Assembly (NCBI GenBank): GCA_963971535.1
Contig: OZ020586.1
Location: 74,940,949-75,004,948 of the forward strand
DNA from: Notolepis coatsorum
Taxonomy: Eukaryota; Chordata; Actinopteri; Aulopiformes; Paralepididae
Direction of reading: 5' to 3'
DNA length: 64,000 nt
Shown: positions 33,597 through 60,507 of the stretch, in pieces
Layout of the letters: each line of letters starts with the position of its first letter
Position numbering within the stretch: position 1 is the stretch's first letter
Notes under the pieces: generated by a model
Database searches by the model: none
Seen by the model: only the letters and a program-made list of their open reading frames with translations
Told to the model about the DNA's origin: nothing
Position numbers and translations under genes: made by a program

Positions 33597-33850
33597 CATA
33601 GGTTCAGTAGAAAGTTAGCCTAGCTTAGCACAAATCAATGGAAGCGGATACGGACCATTCGCTCAGAGATATTTTTTTGTCCAACAGCTAGGCTAGCTGG
33701 TTCATGTCCGCTTCCATTAATTTGTGCTAAACTAGGCTAGCTTGCAGCCGGATAGCTTTCTATAGAACGCACAGAAAGGAAATTGGTATCCATCTTCTTG
33801 TCTCTCTCTGGAGGAGACGGTAAGCACATTTACCATGATGTTTCTGTGTT
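33597..33850. repeat. Palindromic copy of the 'gctagcctagc' family
   Basis: Two copies face each other around 33670: 'agcacaaatcaatggaagcg' is followed by its inverted relative 'cgcttccattaatttgtgct'. Confidence 0.7.
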
Positions 33851-34890
33851 CCTTTTTAATTACACCGTGTGTGAATGTTATGCTGGTGTTTTTCTACTTA
33901 AAAAAAAACGAAACAAGTGTTTTACTCAAATTAAAGTTTACTTGACCCTTTATGTGCTGGTAATATAACCACAACCCCTGAACCTGTAGCTGCATTCATG
34001 AGAAGTTGAAACGGAAAAGGTTCCAGTATAACGACCTCGGAACTCTGGACGTCCTGGTGTTCAAGCGTTCAAGTTAGGGCTGCTTGATTACGGCAAACAT
34101 CCGAATGGTGATTATTGGATTGATATTGAACTCACGATTATTAAACATGATTACTCCTTGATTTGAGAACATCATATGATGAGGACTGAATTAGTTTTAC
34201 CCTTCTTTTACCAAAGGCGGGCTTTCTGTAATCTGTAATCTTTAAATTACCAAAGATGTTTCAAAATAACTGGAGAAACTCCCTCTCAACATTTATAGCT
34301 CATGATGCTCAAAGTGCTTCATAACATCCTGGATGCTCTTTTAGTTTGAGCTCAACTGACCGCAGACGGGATGATGATCGCAGGTTTCAACAAGTTACAT
34401 TTAAAACAAAAAAACGCCTAGCGACTGAACTGGTGGCTGCATTCACGAGCCTATTTAAATTCTTGTGCGTTCCATACAAGCTCTTGCCAGACGCACCAAG
34501 CCCCTGGTAGCCCCGCAAAAAAACTACTTTATTTTAGAACTAAACTAAAACATTTTATATATTTAATATTATTTCCTCTCAATGAATGGAACATTGAGGC
34601 ATTGAGCCTAGGCATTGTCCAACTAACACCTCTCCCGAAGGCTAACCGGCCATGTCCGCTTCCATTCATCGTACTAAGCTAGGCTAACATGCAGCCAGAT
34701 AGCTTTCTACTGAACGCACAGAGAGGAAACTGGTATCTATCTTCTTGTCTCTCTCTGGAGAAGACGATAAGCCTATTTCCCAAAATGTTGCCGTGTTCTT
34801 TTAAGTATCTGAAGTAAAAGTATGCATTCTACATGATGTTTGTGTATCCCAGTGCTGCTTGGTAGCATTCGATCTTTGATCCACTGACCT
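33851..34890. other. Intergenic, with one more repeat copy at 34625-34800
   Basis: 34625-34800 repeats the 'gctagc' family in reverse ('gtccgcttccattcatcg'). Otherwise I see nothing that can be supported as a gene. Confidence 0.5.
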
Positions 34891-35030
34891 CTAAAGGTAA
34901 TGTTAAAGTGGTATGTGGACCAGTTATGCTGCTCTGATTAAGGTAATGTTAAAGTGGTATGTGGTCTAGTTATGCTGCTCTGATTAAAGGTTATGTTAAA
35001 GTGGTATTTGGTCCAGTTATGCTGCTCTGA
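34890..35030. repeat. ~52-bp tandem repeat, three copies
   Basis: Units contain 'gttaaagtggtatgtgg' and 'cagttatgctgctctga'. Confidence 0.85.
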
Positions 35031-35403
35031 CAGGCTTCAGATGTGAAAGTATACAATCTTCATACATTTCTGAACCAAAATCTTTTTCTTCAAAGTAACT
35101 AGTAACTGATGGGTTCAGATAAATGTAGTGGAGTAAAAAGTACAATATTTCCTTTGAAATGTAGTCGAGTAAAAGTATAAAGTTCTCTAAAATGAAAATA
35201 CTCACGTAAAGTACAAGTAGCTGGTGTGTACTTGAGTAAAAATACTTAGTTACTTTCCACCACTGATTTTCATCACTGTTTACCTAATGTTTACAATGTT
35301 CTTCATTGATTTGAAGGGGTTTCACTCTGGCTGTGATTCTGAGTTGAGATGAGTCTAATGCAGAGGGGATATAAGGGGGACCAGACCAGTCTTTTTGATG
35401 TGT

Positions 35404-36741
35404 TTCAAGTTCAAGTTTCAAGTTTCTTTAATAGTTGTCATACAGAAGTACAGAATACTTTTATACAAAATGCTTCTTACTGTTTTGCTCCAGAGACTGT
35501 GTTAGACAAGATAGTATGAAATAAAATAGTATAGCATGTAAAATAGAAGTAAAAATAGAGGTCACAGTGTTCAGTATAGACATATGTACAATGTTCGATG
35601 CAGAATAGAAGTAACTGAGTTACCATACAATATACTATGCAATGTACTAATATACAATACTATATAGTGCAGAGCAGAAATGGGATGAGGTACAATTTAG
35701 GTACAATTTACAGTAAGGTGTGCGAGTTGTAGTGCAAATCCTTTACCAATAAATATAAAGTGTAAAGTGTGTTTAGGTGTTCTAAAGTGTGTAAAGTGGG
35801 TGCTGCAGTGAGTTGCCTGTTTAAAGTGAGTGTGTGCGTGTGGATGTGTGTGCTGTGTGCATTTGATGGTTGCTGCATAGTGTTTATTGTTCGTTGAGCA
35901 GCCTGATGGCCTGGGGATAGAAGCTCCTTCTGAGTCTTTCTGTGCTCGCCTTAAGACTCTGGTATCGCTTGCCTGACCGCAGCAGTTCAAAGAGGCAGTT
36001 GTTCGGGTGGCTGGAGTCCTTGATGATTCTCTTAGCCTTCCCCCTGCACCGCTTGTTGTAAATGTTCTGGAGGGTGGGAAGCCCCCCTCCAATTGTGCGT
36101 TCGGCTGAACGTGTCACTCTTTGTAGTCTGCTACGGTCTTGTGCAGTGCTATTCCCAAACCAGGAGGTGATGTTGCCAGTCAGGATGCTCTCGATTGTAC
36201 ATGAGTAGAAGTTCCTAAGGATCTTCTGACTGACTTGGAACTTCCTTAGGCGCCTGAGGAAGTAGAGGCGTTGTCGTGCCTTCTTCACAACACTGTCAAT
36301 GTGTGTGGTCCATGTCAAGTCCTCGGATATGTGGGCTCCGAGGTACTTGAAACTGTTCACTCTCTCAACCGGTGCCCCGCCGATGCTGAGGGGGCTGTAG
36401 TCCTTGACCCCCGACCTCCTGAAGTCCACAATCATCTCTTTTGTTTTGCTGACGTTCAGGGAGAGGCAGTTCTCCTGACACCACTGTGACAGATTCTCTA
36501 CCTCTTCCAGGTAGGCCCTCTCGTCGTTGGCAGAGATCAGGCCCACCACTACTGTGTCATCAGCAAATTTGATGATTGTGTTGTTGTTCCGCTGTGCCAC
36601 GCAGTCATGTGTGTACAGGGAGTAGAGGAGGGGGCTCAGAACACAGCCCTGGGGGGCCCCTATGTTGAGCGTGATGGATGAGGAGGTGCAGTTGCCTGCT
36701 CTTACCACCTGAGGTCTGCCCGTCAGGACTTTCCAAGTCAT
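35404..36741 (-). mobile_element. LINE-C, 5'-truncated, with intact C-terminal ORF
   Basis: The minus-strand frame at 35884-36741 (285 residues) encodes GAPQGCVLSPLLYSLYTHDC, IKFADDTVVVGLIS (catalytic FADD), LSLNVSKTKEMIVDFRRSG, VNSFKYLGAHISEDLTWTTH, ARQRLYFLRRLRKF, and a C-terminal end SFYPQAIRLLNEQ before the stop. This is the palm, thumb and C-terminal part of a CR1/L2-type (Jockey superfamily) reverse transcriptase with no frame break. Endonuclease and fingers are absent. The 3' UTR runs to 'tttcaagttcaagtttc' at 35404. Confidence 0.88.
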
Positions 36742-36954
36742 TCTTTACTTAATATTTGGAACTTGGGATGAGTTTTTCAATGTCATTTTTATATGAAGTG
36801 CCAAATATAATATAATATTAAATGTATTTGTAAAGTTGACTGGATTCATTCCTCTGCATCCTACATTTTCATGGCAGGTAGAAAAAGAAAAGGAAAAAAG
36901 ACAAATGTTTACAATGTTCTTCATTGATTCTGGCTGCGATTCTGAGTTGAGATA

Positions 36955-37342
36955 ATAATAATTTCTTAGATTTATATAGCGCCTTTCATGAGACCCAAGG
37001 TGATTAACAGTGGGGGGGGGGGGGGGGGGGGGGGGGGCAACTAAGGGGAAGGAGATCAGAGGAACAATTAAGTAAAAAAAAAAATTAGAAAAAAGAAAAG
37101 AGGGAAGTCAGGCAGAGTCATTAATACATTTGGTGAAGAGGTGAGATTTGAATTGAGATTTGAAGGACTCCAGGGATGTTGCAGATGTCTGGATGGAGGG
37201 ATTTCCGGAGGGTGGGTGCGGCAACAGAGAAGGCTCTTGGACGGACAGTGCGCAGGTTGGTGGTGGGGATGGAGAGGAGACCGGAGTCAGAAGACCGCAG
37301 CCTCCAGGGGCGGGATGGAGGAGGTCAACTATGTACCGATAA
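36955..37342 (-). mobile_element. Diverged LINE C-terminal fragment with 3' end
   Basis: It starts with an AAT/ATT tail and 'tttatatagcgcctttcat'. A pure G run of about 25 lies at 37013-37037. The minus-strand frame ends TSLESFKSQFKSHLFTKC, a LINE C-terminal signature. The insertion splits a sequence that is uninterrupted at 35340. Confidence 0.65.
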
Positions 37343-37764
37343 GATGAGTCTAATGCAGAGGGGTTATAAAGGACCAGACCAGTCTTCTTGATGTGTGGGT
37401 TCCAAGTCATTCTTGCCTTGATACGAAAATCAAGGTACCCTTCCTTTTTCAGAATATTTTATCATTGCTGAACAATGTAGTTACGGTATATTCTTCCATA
37501 TTCGCACTAATTGGCTTCCAGTGTATCTGAAAATGTGTCTCAAATGCCACATGAACTGAAGAAAGTCACCACATCTGACGAAAATGTCACGTTAACATCT
37601 TATGTGTCACTTGTCTTCTGAAAAGTTTTACTAGTGATATAATACAGTATCTGAGGAAGAATTCCTCATCCTTTTTAGACACTGTATTAAGGCACAATAG
37701 AGCAACCTTTCAGGAAAATAAACGCACCTCAGATGTTGGCGTGACATTTAGACACATGTTACTT

Positions 37765-38190
37765 TCATGAGTTTATGTGGTTTATGTCATGAGAGATGAT
37801 GGTTCCCAAGAAGCGGAAGGACTCCACAGTGTCCACTGGGGAGTCACACAGGGTGATGGGGTTGAGTGGGGCTGGATTCCTTCTGTAATCCACAACCATC
37901 TCCAGTGCCTTGAGACCTTTGAGCTCCAGATTGTTCTGGCTGCACCAGGTCAGTAGATGGTCAATCTCCCACCTGTATGCAGAATTATCCCCACCAGAGA
38001 TGAGTCCAATGAGGGTGGTGTCGTCCGCAAACTTCAGGAGCTTGACGGACTGGTGACTGGAGGTGCAGCTGTTGACTATAGAGGGAGAAGAGAAGAGGGG
38101 AAAGAACACAGCCTTGGGGGGAACCTGTGCTGATGGTCTGGGAGTCTGAGGTGTGTTTTCCCAGTCTCACATGCTGCTTCCTGTCAGCAC
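37765..38190 (-). pseudogene. LINE reverse transcriptase fragment
   Basis: Minus strand: STGSPQGCVLSPLLFSLYS in one frame, then LLKFADDTTLIGLISGGD, NNLELKGLKALEMVVDYRR and VDTVESFRFLGTIISHDI in another. One frameshift near 38090; both ends are missing. Confidence 0.8.
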
Positions 38191-38324
38191 AGGCTCCTGG
38201 CCCTTTAAGAAGAATGACTTGGAACCCACATGTCAAAAACACTGATCCGGCCCTTTAAGAAGAATGTTCTCTCCATCCTGTGTTATCTCTGCTGAGTGTG
38301 CCTGACCTGCACCTGCCCCGGCCG

Positions 38325-38755
38325 CGTCTATTTTCTTACCAACCCATTTCCAGTTCTGCGATCTGATTGGCCACTGACATTTCTGGTGCGATCTGATTGG
38401 CCACTGACATTTCTGGTCATGTGACATGTGCGCCCAATCGCGTGACGCCTGTTTCTGCGCCCATTTCCGCCTCGAACAGCCTACAAACTACCTAACGCCT
38501 AGTTTATCACTGGTTAAGCTTAGGCGACTCTTTCGAAGTTGGTTACGGTTAGAGTTTGGAATCAGGGCTGGTGTTCTATCGCCCTGCTCTAAGACAAACT
38601 CTAACCTTAACCAACTTCGAAAGAGTGCCTAAGCTTAACCGGTGATAGAAACAGGCGTCACACGATTGGCGCAGATGTCACACGACCAGAAACGTCAGTG
38701 GCCAATCAGATCGCAGAACGCGGAACTGGGTTGGTAAAAAACTAGACGCGCCCCG
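38325..38755. repeat. Large foldback element
   Basis: Arms of about 200 bp. 'gcgatctgattggccactga' near 38353 is inverted as 'gtggccaatcagatcgc' near 38698. 'cgactctttcgaagttggtt' near 38524 is inverted as 'aaccaacttcgaaagagt' near 38610. The left arm carries an extra tandem copy of a 32-bp block. Confidence 0.88.
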
Positions 38756-39210
38756 GCCGTCTCTGGACCAGCTAGCCTCATAAAATGTTTTTACCTTCTC
38801 AGTCTTCTATTATGTACTATGCTACTATGTATATTCTATCTATGCCTATACTACCTACTATGCTACTATGTCTATACTACTATCTATGTACTATACCTAC
38901 ACTACTATCTACTATGCTACTAAGCCTATACCTACTATGCTACTATACCTATACTACCTACAATGCTAATATGTCTATATACTACTAATGTATTATACCT
39001 ATACTACTACCTACTATGTTTATACTACTGTTAACTACTCTCCAACACTGAATGTGTATATATTGTGGACTACGGTACAGTAAAGATCCATACCTTTGCA
39101 TGGATCCATGAAGTTAAACCTCCCAGCTCTAGTCTAGATCTAGGTGTTTCACACTGAAGGTTTGGGGAAAGAAAACAGATCACAACCCTTTTTTCCACTC
39201 AGTTTGTCTA

Positions 39211-39216
39211 TTTAAT
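39211..39216 (-). terminator. Candidate polyadenylation signal of mef2d
   Basis: ATTAAA on the minus strand with a GU-rich downstream element within 40 nt. No AATAAA was noticed nearby on that strand. Confidence 0.4.
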
Positions 39217-41289
39217 ATATAAAATACGGTAAAACATACGCAAAAAGGAGAGGGGTTTCAAGGGGACTTGGATACTTTGGTACAACAAACACTTTTTTTT
39301 TGTAAAAGCGGTATAGAATTTTTATAACATATCAGTGCATACTTTGTATATGAAAATATACACAATGTATATCATTCTCAAAAAACAACAAAAAGAAGTT
39401 ATTTCTTTACAACGAAAACCCAAAAAGCAGACTAGCTCAACACAATATATTAGCTATAAATTTCTTCTTTAGTATTTATGCTACATTTTTCTGAGTTTGT
39501 TTCAACTCATTTGTGATGCATGTCCTTTATAACGGCGCGTAACATGATCATCTTTGTTACCGGTAAATTCCATGCATGTACACCTCTCAAATTTCATGAA
39601 TTACTAATTTTCCATTGTTTCCCCCCCGTTTTATAAATATATTCTATATCTTAATCAAAACTGCAGCATTTAAACTGGTATCTTCCTTCATTGCATTTGC
39701 TCATACCACAACAACTGATCGTGCAATTCTTAGCAAGTTGTTTAAAAAACAGGAAACCAGCACTATATATATGTTTATCATAAGGTCAATCAAAAAAAAT
39801 TTAAACAAACAAAAAAAAACATTGGCTATCCTACACAAAATAGCAGTCAAATAAAAGCTTCATAATAATATCATTATAATAATAATAATAGACAATGGAA
39901 CTGTCACCAGCACAAATTAACAATTGTGAGAATCTAAAAAATATTGTACACAAGAAACGAGGAGGGGGGGGGGGGGGGTGCAGGGGTTTAATTTGTCATA
40001 TAGATTGTCATTGAGACTACGTAGCTAGATTGGACAGAGACCTTTTGTACATGAGCGCCCCGCACCTGGCAGGATGGGCAAGGCAGAGCGGTGTGGTGTC
40101 ACACATATTGCGGGGGTCGACCGCCTCCTTGTGTTTCAGTGGAAACACAATGTTTGAGGGGGGGGGGGGGGGGGGGGGGGGGGGCAGAGAACGTTGGAAG
40201 TGATCATGATTAGGCGGATTCTCGGTTGAACCGATTGTGTTAAGATGTCGCCCTCCGTTAGGTCCGCTGTAGAGTTGGCTGAGACGAGTCGGACCCAATG
40301 ACATCAATGAAGGACGCCAGCATCTATTCTACACGCACCTGTTCCCTTTGCTACACATTTCACCTAACGTGGCTATCTGTGCGCCACCCCCAACAGGAAA
40401 CCATTTCACCTGACGTGGCTATGTGTGCCACCCGCCACCCCCAACTGAAAAATGATATGGCAGACATGTTTGGATTTTGAACATCCTCACAAGACCAACG
40501 ATTTTTTAGTAGAAATTATGATATGATAGTTCAAAGAAGGCAAGGTATATACGATTGCCGTAGAGTACTTGGCAAGGTTATGTCAATTTGACAGAATCTT
40601 ATGCTATGAAAAAGGTGGTAGTCTGTAAATGTCATTGCTCAATTCGAAGGCCAATGCGTGGATTTCTTAAACAGTCATTCTTTAAATGATCCAACAGAGC
40701 TCTTCTTGTAAACGAGTTGCTTCCGCTTCCAATTTCCACACAAAAAGACAGCATCTTCTGTTGTTGTTCAACAATCTACAGGCTGAATACATTTCCTACA
40801 TTTTCAAAGTCAGATTTGGCAAAGTTGTAATGAGTCCGACCTCCTTTGATTGATAGGTTAGCTAGCTCATTAGATTTCGAGGTAGATTGTATCGACCTGA
40901 AACACAAGGGCGTGTCTTACGTGGAAGAAAACAGGATACACAATCTCCTACTGTGCTCAATAGCGCCAAGTCATCAACCAGTGGTCAAAAACTATATCGG
41001 ACAACTTTAATTCCCGGAGGAAAACGAAGAATGCTTGTATTTTGTCATTTGACCATTACATATTTACTTGTATGGATGGACATTCTGGATGAAGGTCTGC
41101 GAGGACTGAAGCCTTAGCAACGGATAATAGTCATGTCCTGGTCGTGTGGGCAGCATGCAGGACTATATTTAAAACGTTATTCCTCGATGTGACTCGTCCA
41201 TGTTCTGCTGTTTACTGATGACGTGTTACTTTTCTTTGACCGTGGCTTCAAGGGAAATATAGTGACACCACCTACCAAGCGAGCTTCCA

Positions 41290-41369
41290 TGAGTGAGTGA
41301 GTGAGTGAGTGAGTGAGTGAGTGAGTGAGTGAGTGAGTGAGTGAGTGAGTGAGTGAGTGAGTGAGTGAG
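41290..41369. repeat. (GAGT)n microsatellite in the mef2d 3' UTR
   Basis: About twenty pure units of GAGT on the plus strand. Confidence 0.95.
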
Positions 41370-43099
41370 AGACAGAAGTGCACACACACCATCAACACTA
41401 GTATAAAGATAGGATTACTGAAACACGTTCCACTCCCTATAGCACTGTTAGTGGCGGCAGACTCTGCCCCCCCTTCCTGCGCTGGAGCTCAAAACATTGT
41501 CAAATTCACACTCATATTAATGCAAACGGATCCACTGAGAGTTTAACACATTGCTTGTTTTTAGGGATATCTAGCAACGTCTATGTAAATATAGTCAGAG
41601 TTATGTACACACACGTCATCCAAGCCCAAAAGCTAGATTTTTTTACTTCGCTGCCAACTGAGGCTGTAGAAATATAGAAAATAATTTTTTTTCTTTTTCA
41701 CTTTTCTTTTCCGAAACACAGCAAAAGGAGCTAAGGAGAGCTAGAGAGAGAGATAGCTAAAGAGGACACCAAAGCTTGTTTTTGTATAAGGAGTGATACT
41801 TCTGAATGACTAAGCCGACCTTCAAGACAGACTCTCAAAACACAGACGGATAGAGAACACTTGGACTCGGAATAACCGGATACTTCCCTACCGAGAAGCC
41901 ACCGCGGGGGATCCCAACAGCTTCTGGACTACGCGTTAGAGGACGGTGTCTACTCGCCCTACAGAGTCAGATTTAAAGTTCCGTCGTAAAAGTTGAGTGT
42001 CGAGGGGGAGTTCTGGCGTGACGATTTCCATCGAAAGAAAATCCAAAAAGGGGAGAGACAACGGGTGCGAAGAGGGACTCGGAGATCCGACTGAACGGAG
42101 GAGAAAGCGGCGGCGGATTCAACGTCTGAAAATTGTTTCTTATACAGTTTCATATATAGTCGTCGTTTAAGTCATTGCTGTGACAAGTGTGATGTTTTCC
42201 AGCGTCCCCCCCCCCCCCCCCTCTGTGCGAGAGGCATTTGGCATTTTAGGAGAGGAGGTCTGTGTCGGCAAGGCGCTCGGCTCCGCGGCGGGCAGCTGAA
42301 TACGTGACCGTCGAGACATGAATGGAGCTGGCCGGGGCGGAAGTGGATAGGTTTAAAACACGTGGGGGAGAGATGATATCCGTTCACCCTTGTTCACCTG
42401 CCGTCTGTCGAGCCGACGAACCGGGACCACTCCAAATAAAGTGAATTCCAAAAAGTGCATTCTGGAGGGCGATCTCTTCAAAAGAACAGACGGTACGACG
42501 TCGGATTTCGTAAGAGGCGGGAGGCGACGGTAGATATGGCAGAAGTTCTGTAATGTAGCTGAGCTGCTGGCGCCGGTCACACCGTGAAGCCGACGGAGAA
42601 GAGCTTGACAAAAAAAATTAAAAAAAACACGCAAATGTGATGCTTCACTGTGAGTCTGCCCCCCGTTGGTCGATTCAGTTTCACATCTGGTAAAAAAAAG
42701 AAACACTGAAAAACCATGCATGTTTGTTGTTGTGTGCCCATCGACAGAAACCACTGTGACGGGAGAGTGCGTTCAAGCGAGAAAAGGCTTCCGAGATTCT
42801 CTTGTCTCCAAAAAAGTCCACACCCTCTGCCCGGAACGGATGGATACGCTGTGCCGTCCCCCTCCCCCCTCGCTTTATCAAGCACTGTCCCCCAGATGAA
42901 GCGCTGATGCCTGGGTCTGAGTGTGTTAGCGCGATAGGGGGTAGGCGAGTGGTCAGTCTTGGATAGAGGCAGATGTGTGTGATGCTAGTGTCTCGTGGTA
43001 GTGGAAGGGTGGGGGAGGGTTCGGGGTGAGTGCGGGTGTTGGGGCGGGCGGCAAGTGTCACTGGGGGGTAGGGGGGGGGCTTGGACCTGGTCTTGACCT

Positions 43100-58274
<15,175 letters not shown>

Positions 58275-58308
58275 CTGGGAGAGACAACAGAGGAATGAAA
58301 ACACCACA

Positions 58309-59267
58309 TTAACACTATGATCGCCGCGGACGAGTTTTCACGTCATTCCGAGCCATGCTCATTCTGCCGAAGACGCCGTAACTCGTCTTTGATGTCAATA
58401 TTTCAAAAATCTGTCATCGAAATCATATTTCCTTTCCGGAGCCCTGAGACACACTGCTGATCTCCTCTCAACTCTCTAGCGGTTCAAGAGCGCCATCTGG
58501 TGGCCGATCGGCAGATCGCCAACCGGAAATTAACCTTTGAACCGGTAGTGCTCATCCATATGTGGTCCGGGTACTCGCTATCGTTAGAGAGACTCCGTAT
58601 TGACACAGTGAACATCGATCGGTGCAAATAACTCAAAAAAACAACATGATTTGGACGTATATACTATTATACAACCTGGAAATGGATCGGGCATTTCTCC
58701 ATCCCATAATAGAAAAAATTCTGTTCCACGCTCATCTGCCAGCGGCGTGAGGAAGCCACGGTAAGATTCAGCGTTATTTTCTAACGTCTTCTATACTAAC
58801 TGATCTGATGAACATATGACCCACTCTGGATGAATCATCTAACGCTGCCCACGGAATTATAAATGATCCCCCGCCCATCCGGTCATCATCAGATGATGCG
58901 TAGAAACTTCTAGAACCACGTCCAGTTGAAACTTTTTATCTCGCACAGATTCCTACCAAACTGTATTTGATCATCAATATAATGCATTTAGGGCTATAAA
59001 TCACGTTCTGAAGAAAGCTGCAGAAAACGATAAAAACATACTTATACTTTAGACCATATTTTAGTATGAATATGTGAATGAAAAAGTTTAACGTTGCTAC
59101 ACCCTGAACAATACATATAGGACATTGAATGGGCCATAATAATGGCAATTTAGCAATAGAATTTAAAAAGTTATAGCCCTGCAAAGAAGGGGAACTTCTC
59201 CATAGACAAATAGAGCTGGCGAGGGATGGTCAATTATGAATTTAACCCATGGCGATTAAAGTGTTAA
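58309..59267 (+). mobile_element. TTAA-flanked element, family B, copy 3
   Basis: TTAA at 58309-58312 and 59264-59267, ends 'cactatgatcgcc' and 'ggcgattaaagtg'. The left end is only 33 nt upstream of the mef2d polyQ-exon acceptor. The right TTAA is shared with the following family A element. Confidence 0.85.
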
Positions 59268-60198
59268 CTCATTCAGCGCCGGAGCTTAATCTGCGAGATG
59301 ACGCTAGTACGCCACCGCTGTAAGTCAATGGGGGCACTGCAAGATTTGCGAGTGCTTAAAATATATCTTAAATTATAGCTATGGGTCTAATACACCTGTC
59401 GATTATCAGTGAGTTGCTTCCAGTCAACATGTACAAAACGGATTGTTTTTTCATCGGTACATTTCCGTTTTATACCGTTTTGAATATGAGTATAACTTTG
59501 GGTGCTTCTGAGTAATTCCAGAGAAAGTGGCGATAATAGCGTTTTTAGTGGAATACACTAAACAGTAATTTTTCACCTGATTATCAAATCTTCCTGAAAT
59601 CAACGCTAGATTATCATTATTATCCTTCCTCGTGCATACATGAAATGGCCATCGTAGCGCGGCGCTCTCCCCCCCCCACCTCCTGCACCCAACGGCACAC
59701 AGCCACACACACACAGACAGCTTCGATCGTGGTAGAAAGAAATATCATATCAATGCAAGATTTTATATATAGAGTCCTTACCTGGTCTCTGATGTAATGC
59801 AAAAAAAGAATCCAATTATCTGATCGCCATTCCAGTTATCCACAGTGATCATGTCCCTGACATTACCGAGAGTTACACATGAACGGGCGGGCGGGGTTAG
59901 TGTACCATGCCATCGTTGTAAAGGCCTACCTCGCCTGAGTATTTAAACCCCGCCCGCACGGCTGAGATCGGCCCTGAAAAGAAACTACACCATTTCTAAT
60001 AGAGTGCAATACCGGCTGGAAGGCGTAGGCGGTGGTATTTGCCCTTTTGCAAGCTCAGACCCATTCCCAATGAGGCTGGATGGATGAAAATTAATGGATA
60101 TAGCTAATAAAAGAAATAACAATTAAAACCCTCGTGATTGGCGCTGAACGGTTGGCGAGTTAACCCGACTTTACTCGTGACTGGCATTGAATGAGTCC
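59264..60198 (+). mobile_element. TTAA-flanked element, family A, copy 3
   Basis: It starts at the TTAA that closes the preceding element ('ctcattcagcgcc'). It matches family A through 'taaattatagctatgggtct' and 'tgatcgccattccagttat', and ends near 60198 at 'ggcattgaatgag' where the final TTAA has been lost. Confidence 0.72.
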
Positions 60199-60204
60199 AG
60201 ATCC

Positions 60205-60507
60205 TCCAGATGTATTTTAATCCCTTAAAGATCCACTCCAGATGTATTTTAAACCTTAAAGATCCACTCCAGGTGTATTTTAAACCCTTAAAGATCCACT
60301 CCAGATGTATTTTAAACCCTTAAAGATCCACTCCAGGTGTATTTTAAACCCTTAAAGATCCTCCAGGTGTATTTTAAACCCTTAAAGATCCACTCCAGGT
60401 GTATTTTAAACCCTTAAAGATCCTCCAGGTGTATTTTAAACCCATAAAGATCCACTCCAGGTGTATTTTAAACCCTTAAAGGTCCACTCCAGGTGTATTT
60501 TAAACCC
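60205..60507. repeat. 32-36-bp minisatellite, about nine copies
   Basis: Units contain 'gtattttaaacccttaaaga' and 'tccactccag'. The array stops at a TTAA, where a family A element is inserted, and resumes with 'agatccactc' at the right edge of the window (63991). Confidence 0.92.

Larger units (their letters stand above)
39190..43099 (-). other. mef2d: Probable mef2d 3' UTR
   Basis: From the mef2d stop at 43100-43102 down to about 39190 I find no recognisable transposon or foreign exon, unlike the flanks on both sides. On the minus strand an attaaa signal stands at 39216-39211, followed by the GU-rich stretch 'gggttgtgatctgttttc', which would place the poly(A) site near 39190. MEF2 genes are known for long 3' UTRs. 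Homopolymer G/C runs lie at 39962, 40158 and 42207. Confidence 0.5.

Noticed and set aside
42200-42225. Regulatory C-tract in the mef2d 3' UTR
   Set aside because: A single homopolymer run of uncertain length; such runs are common in this window and nothing ties it to a function.
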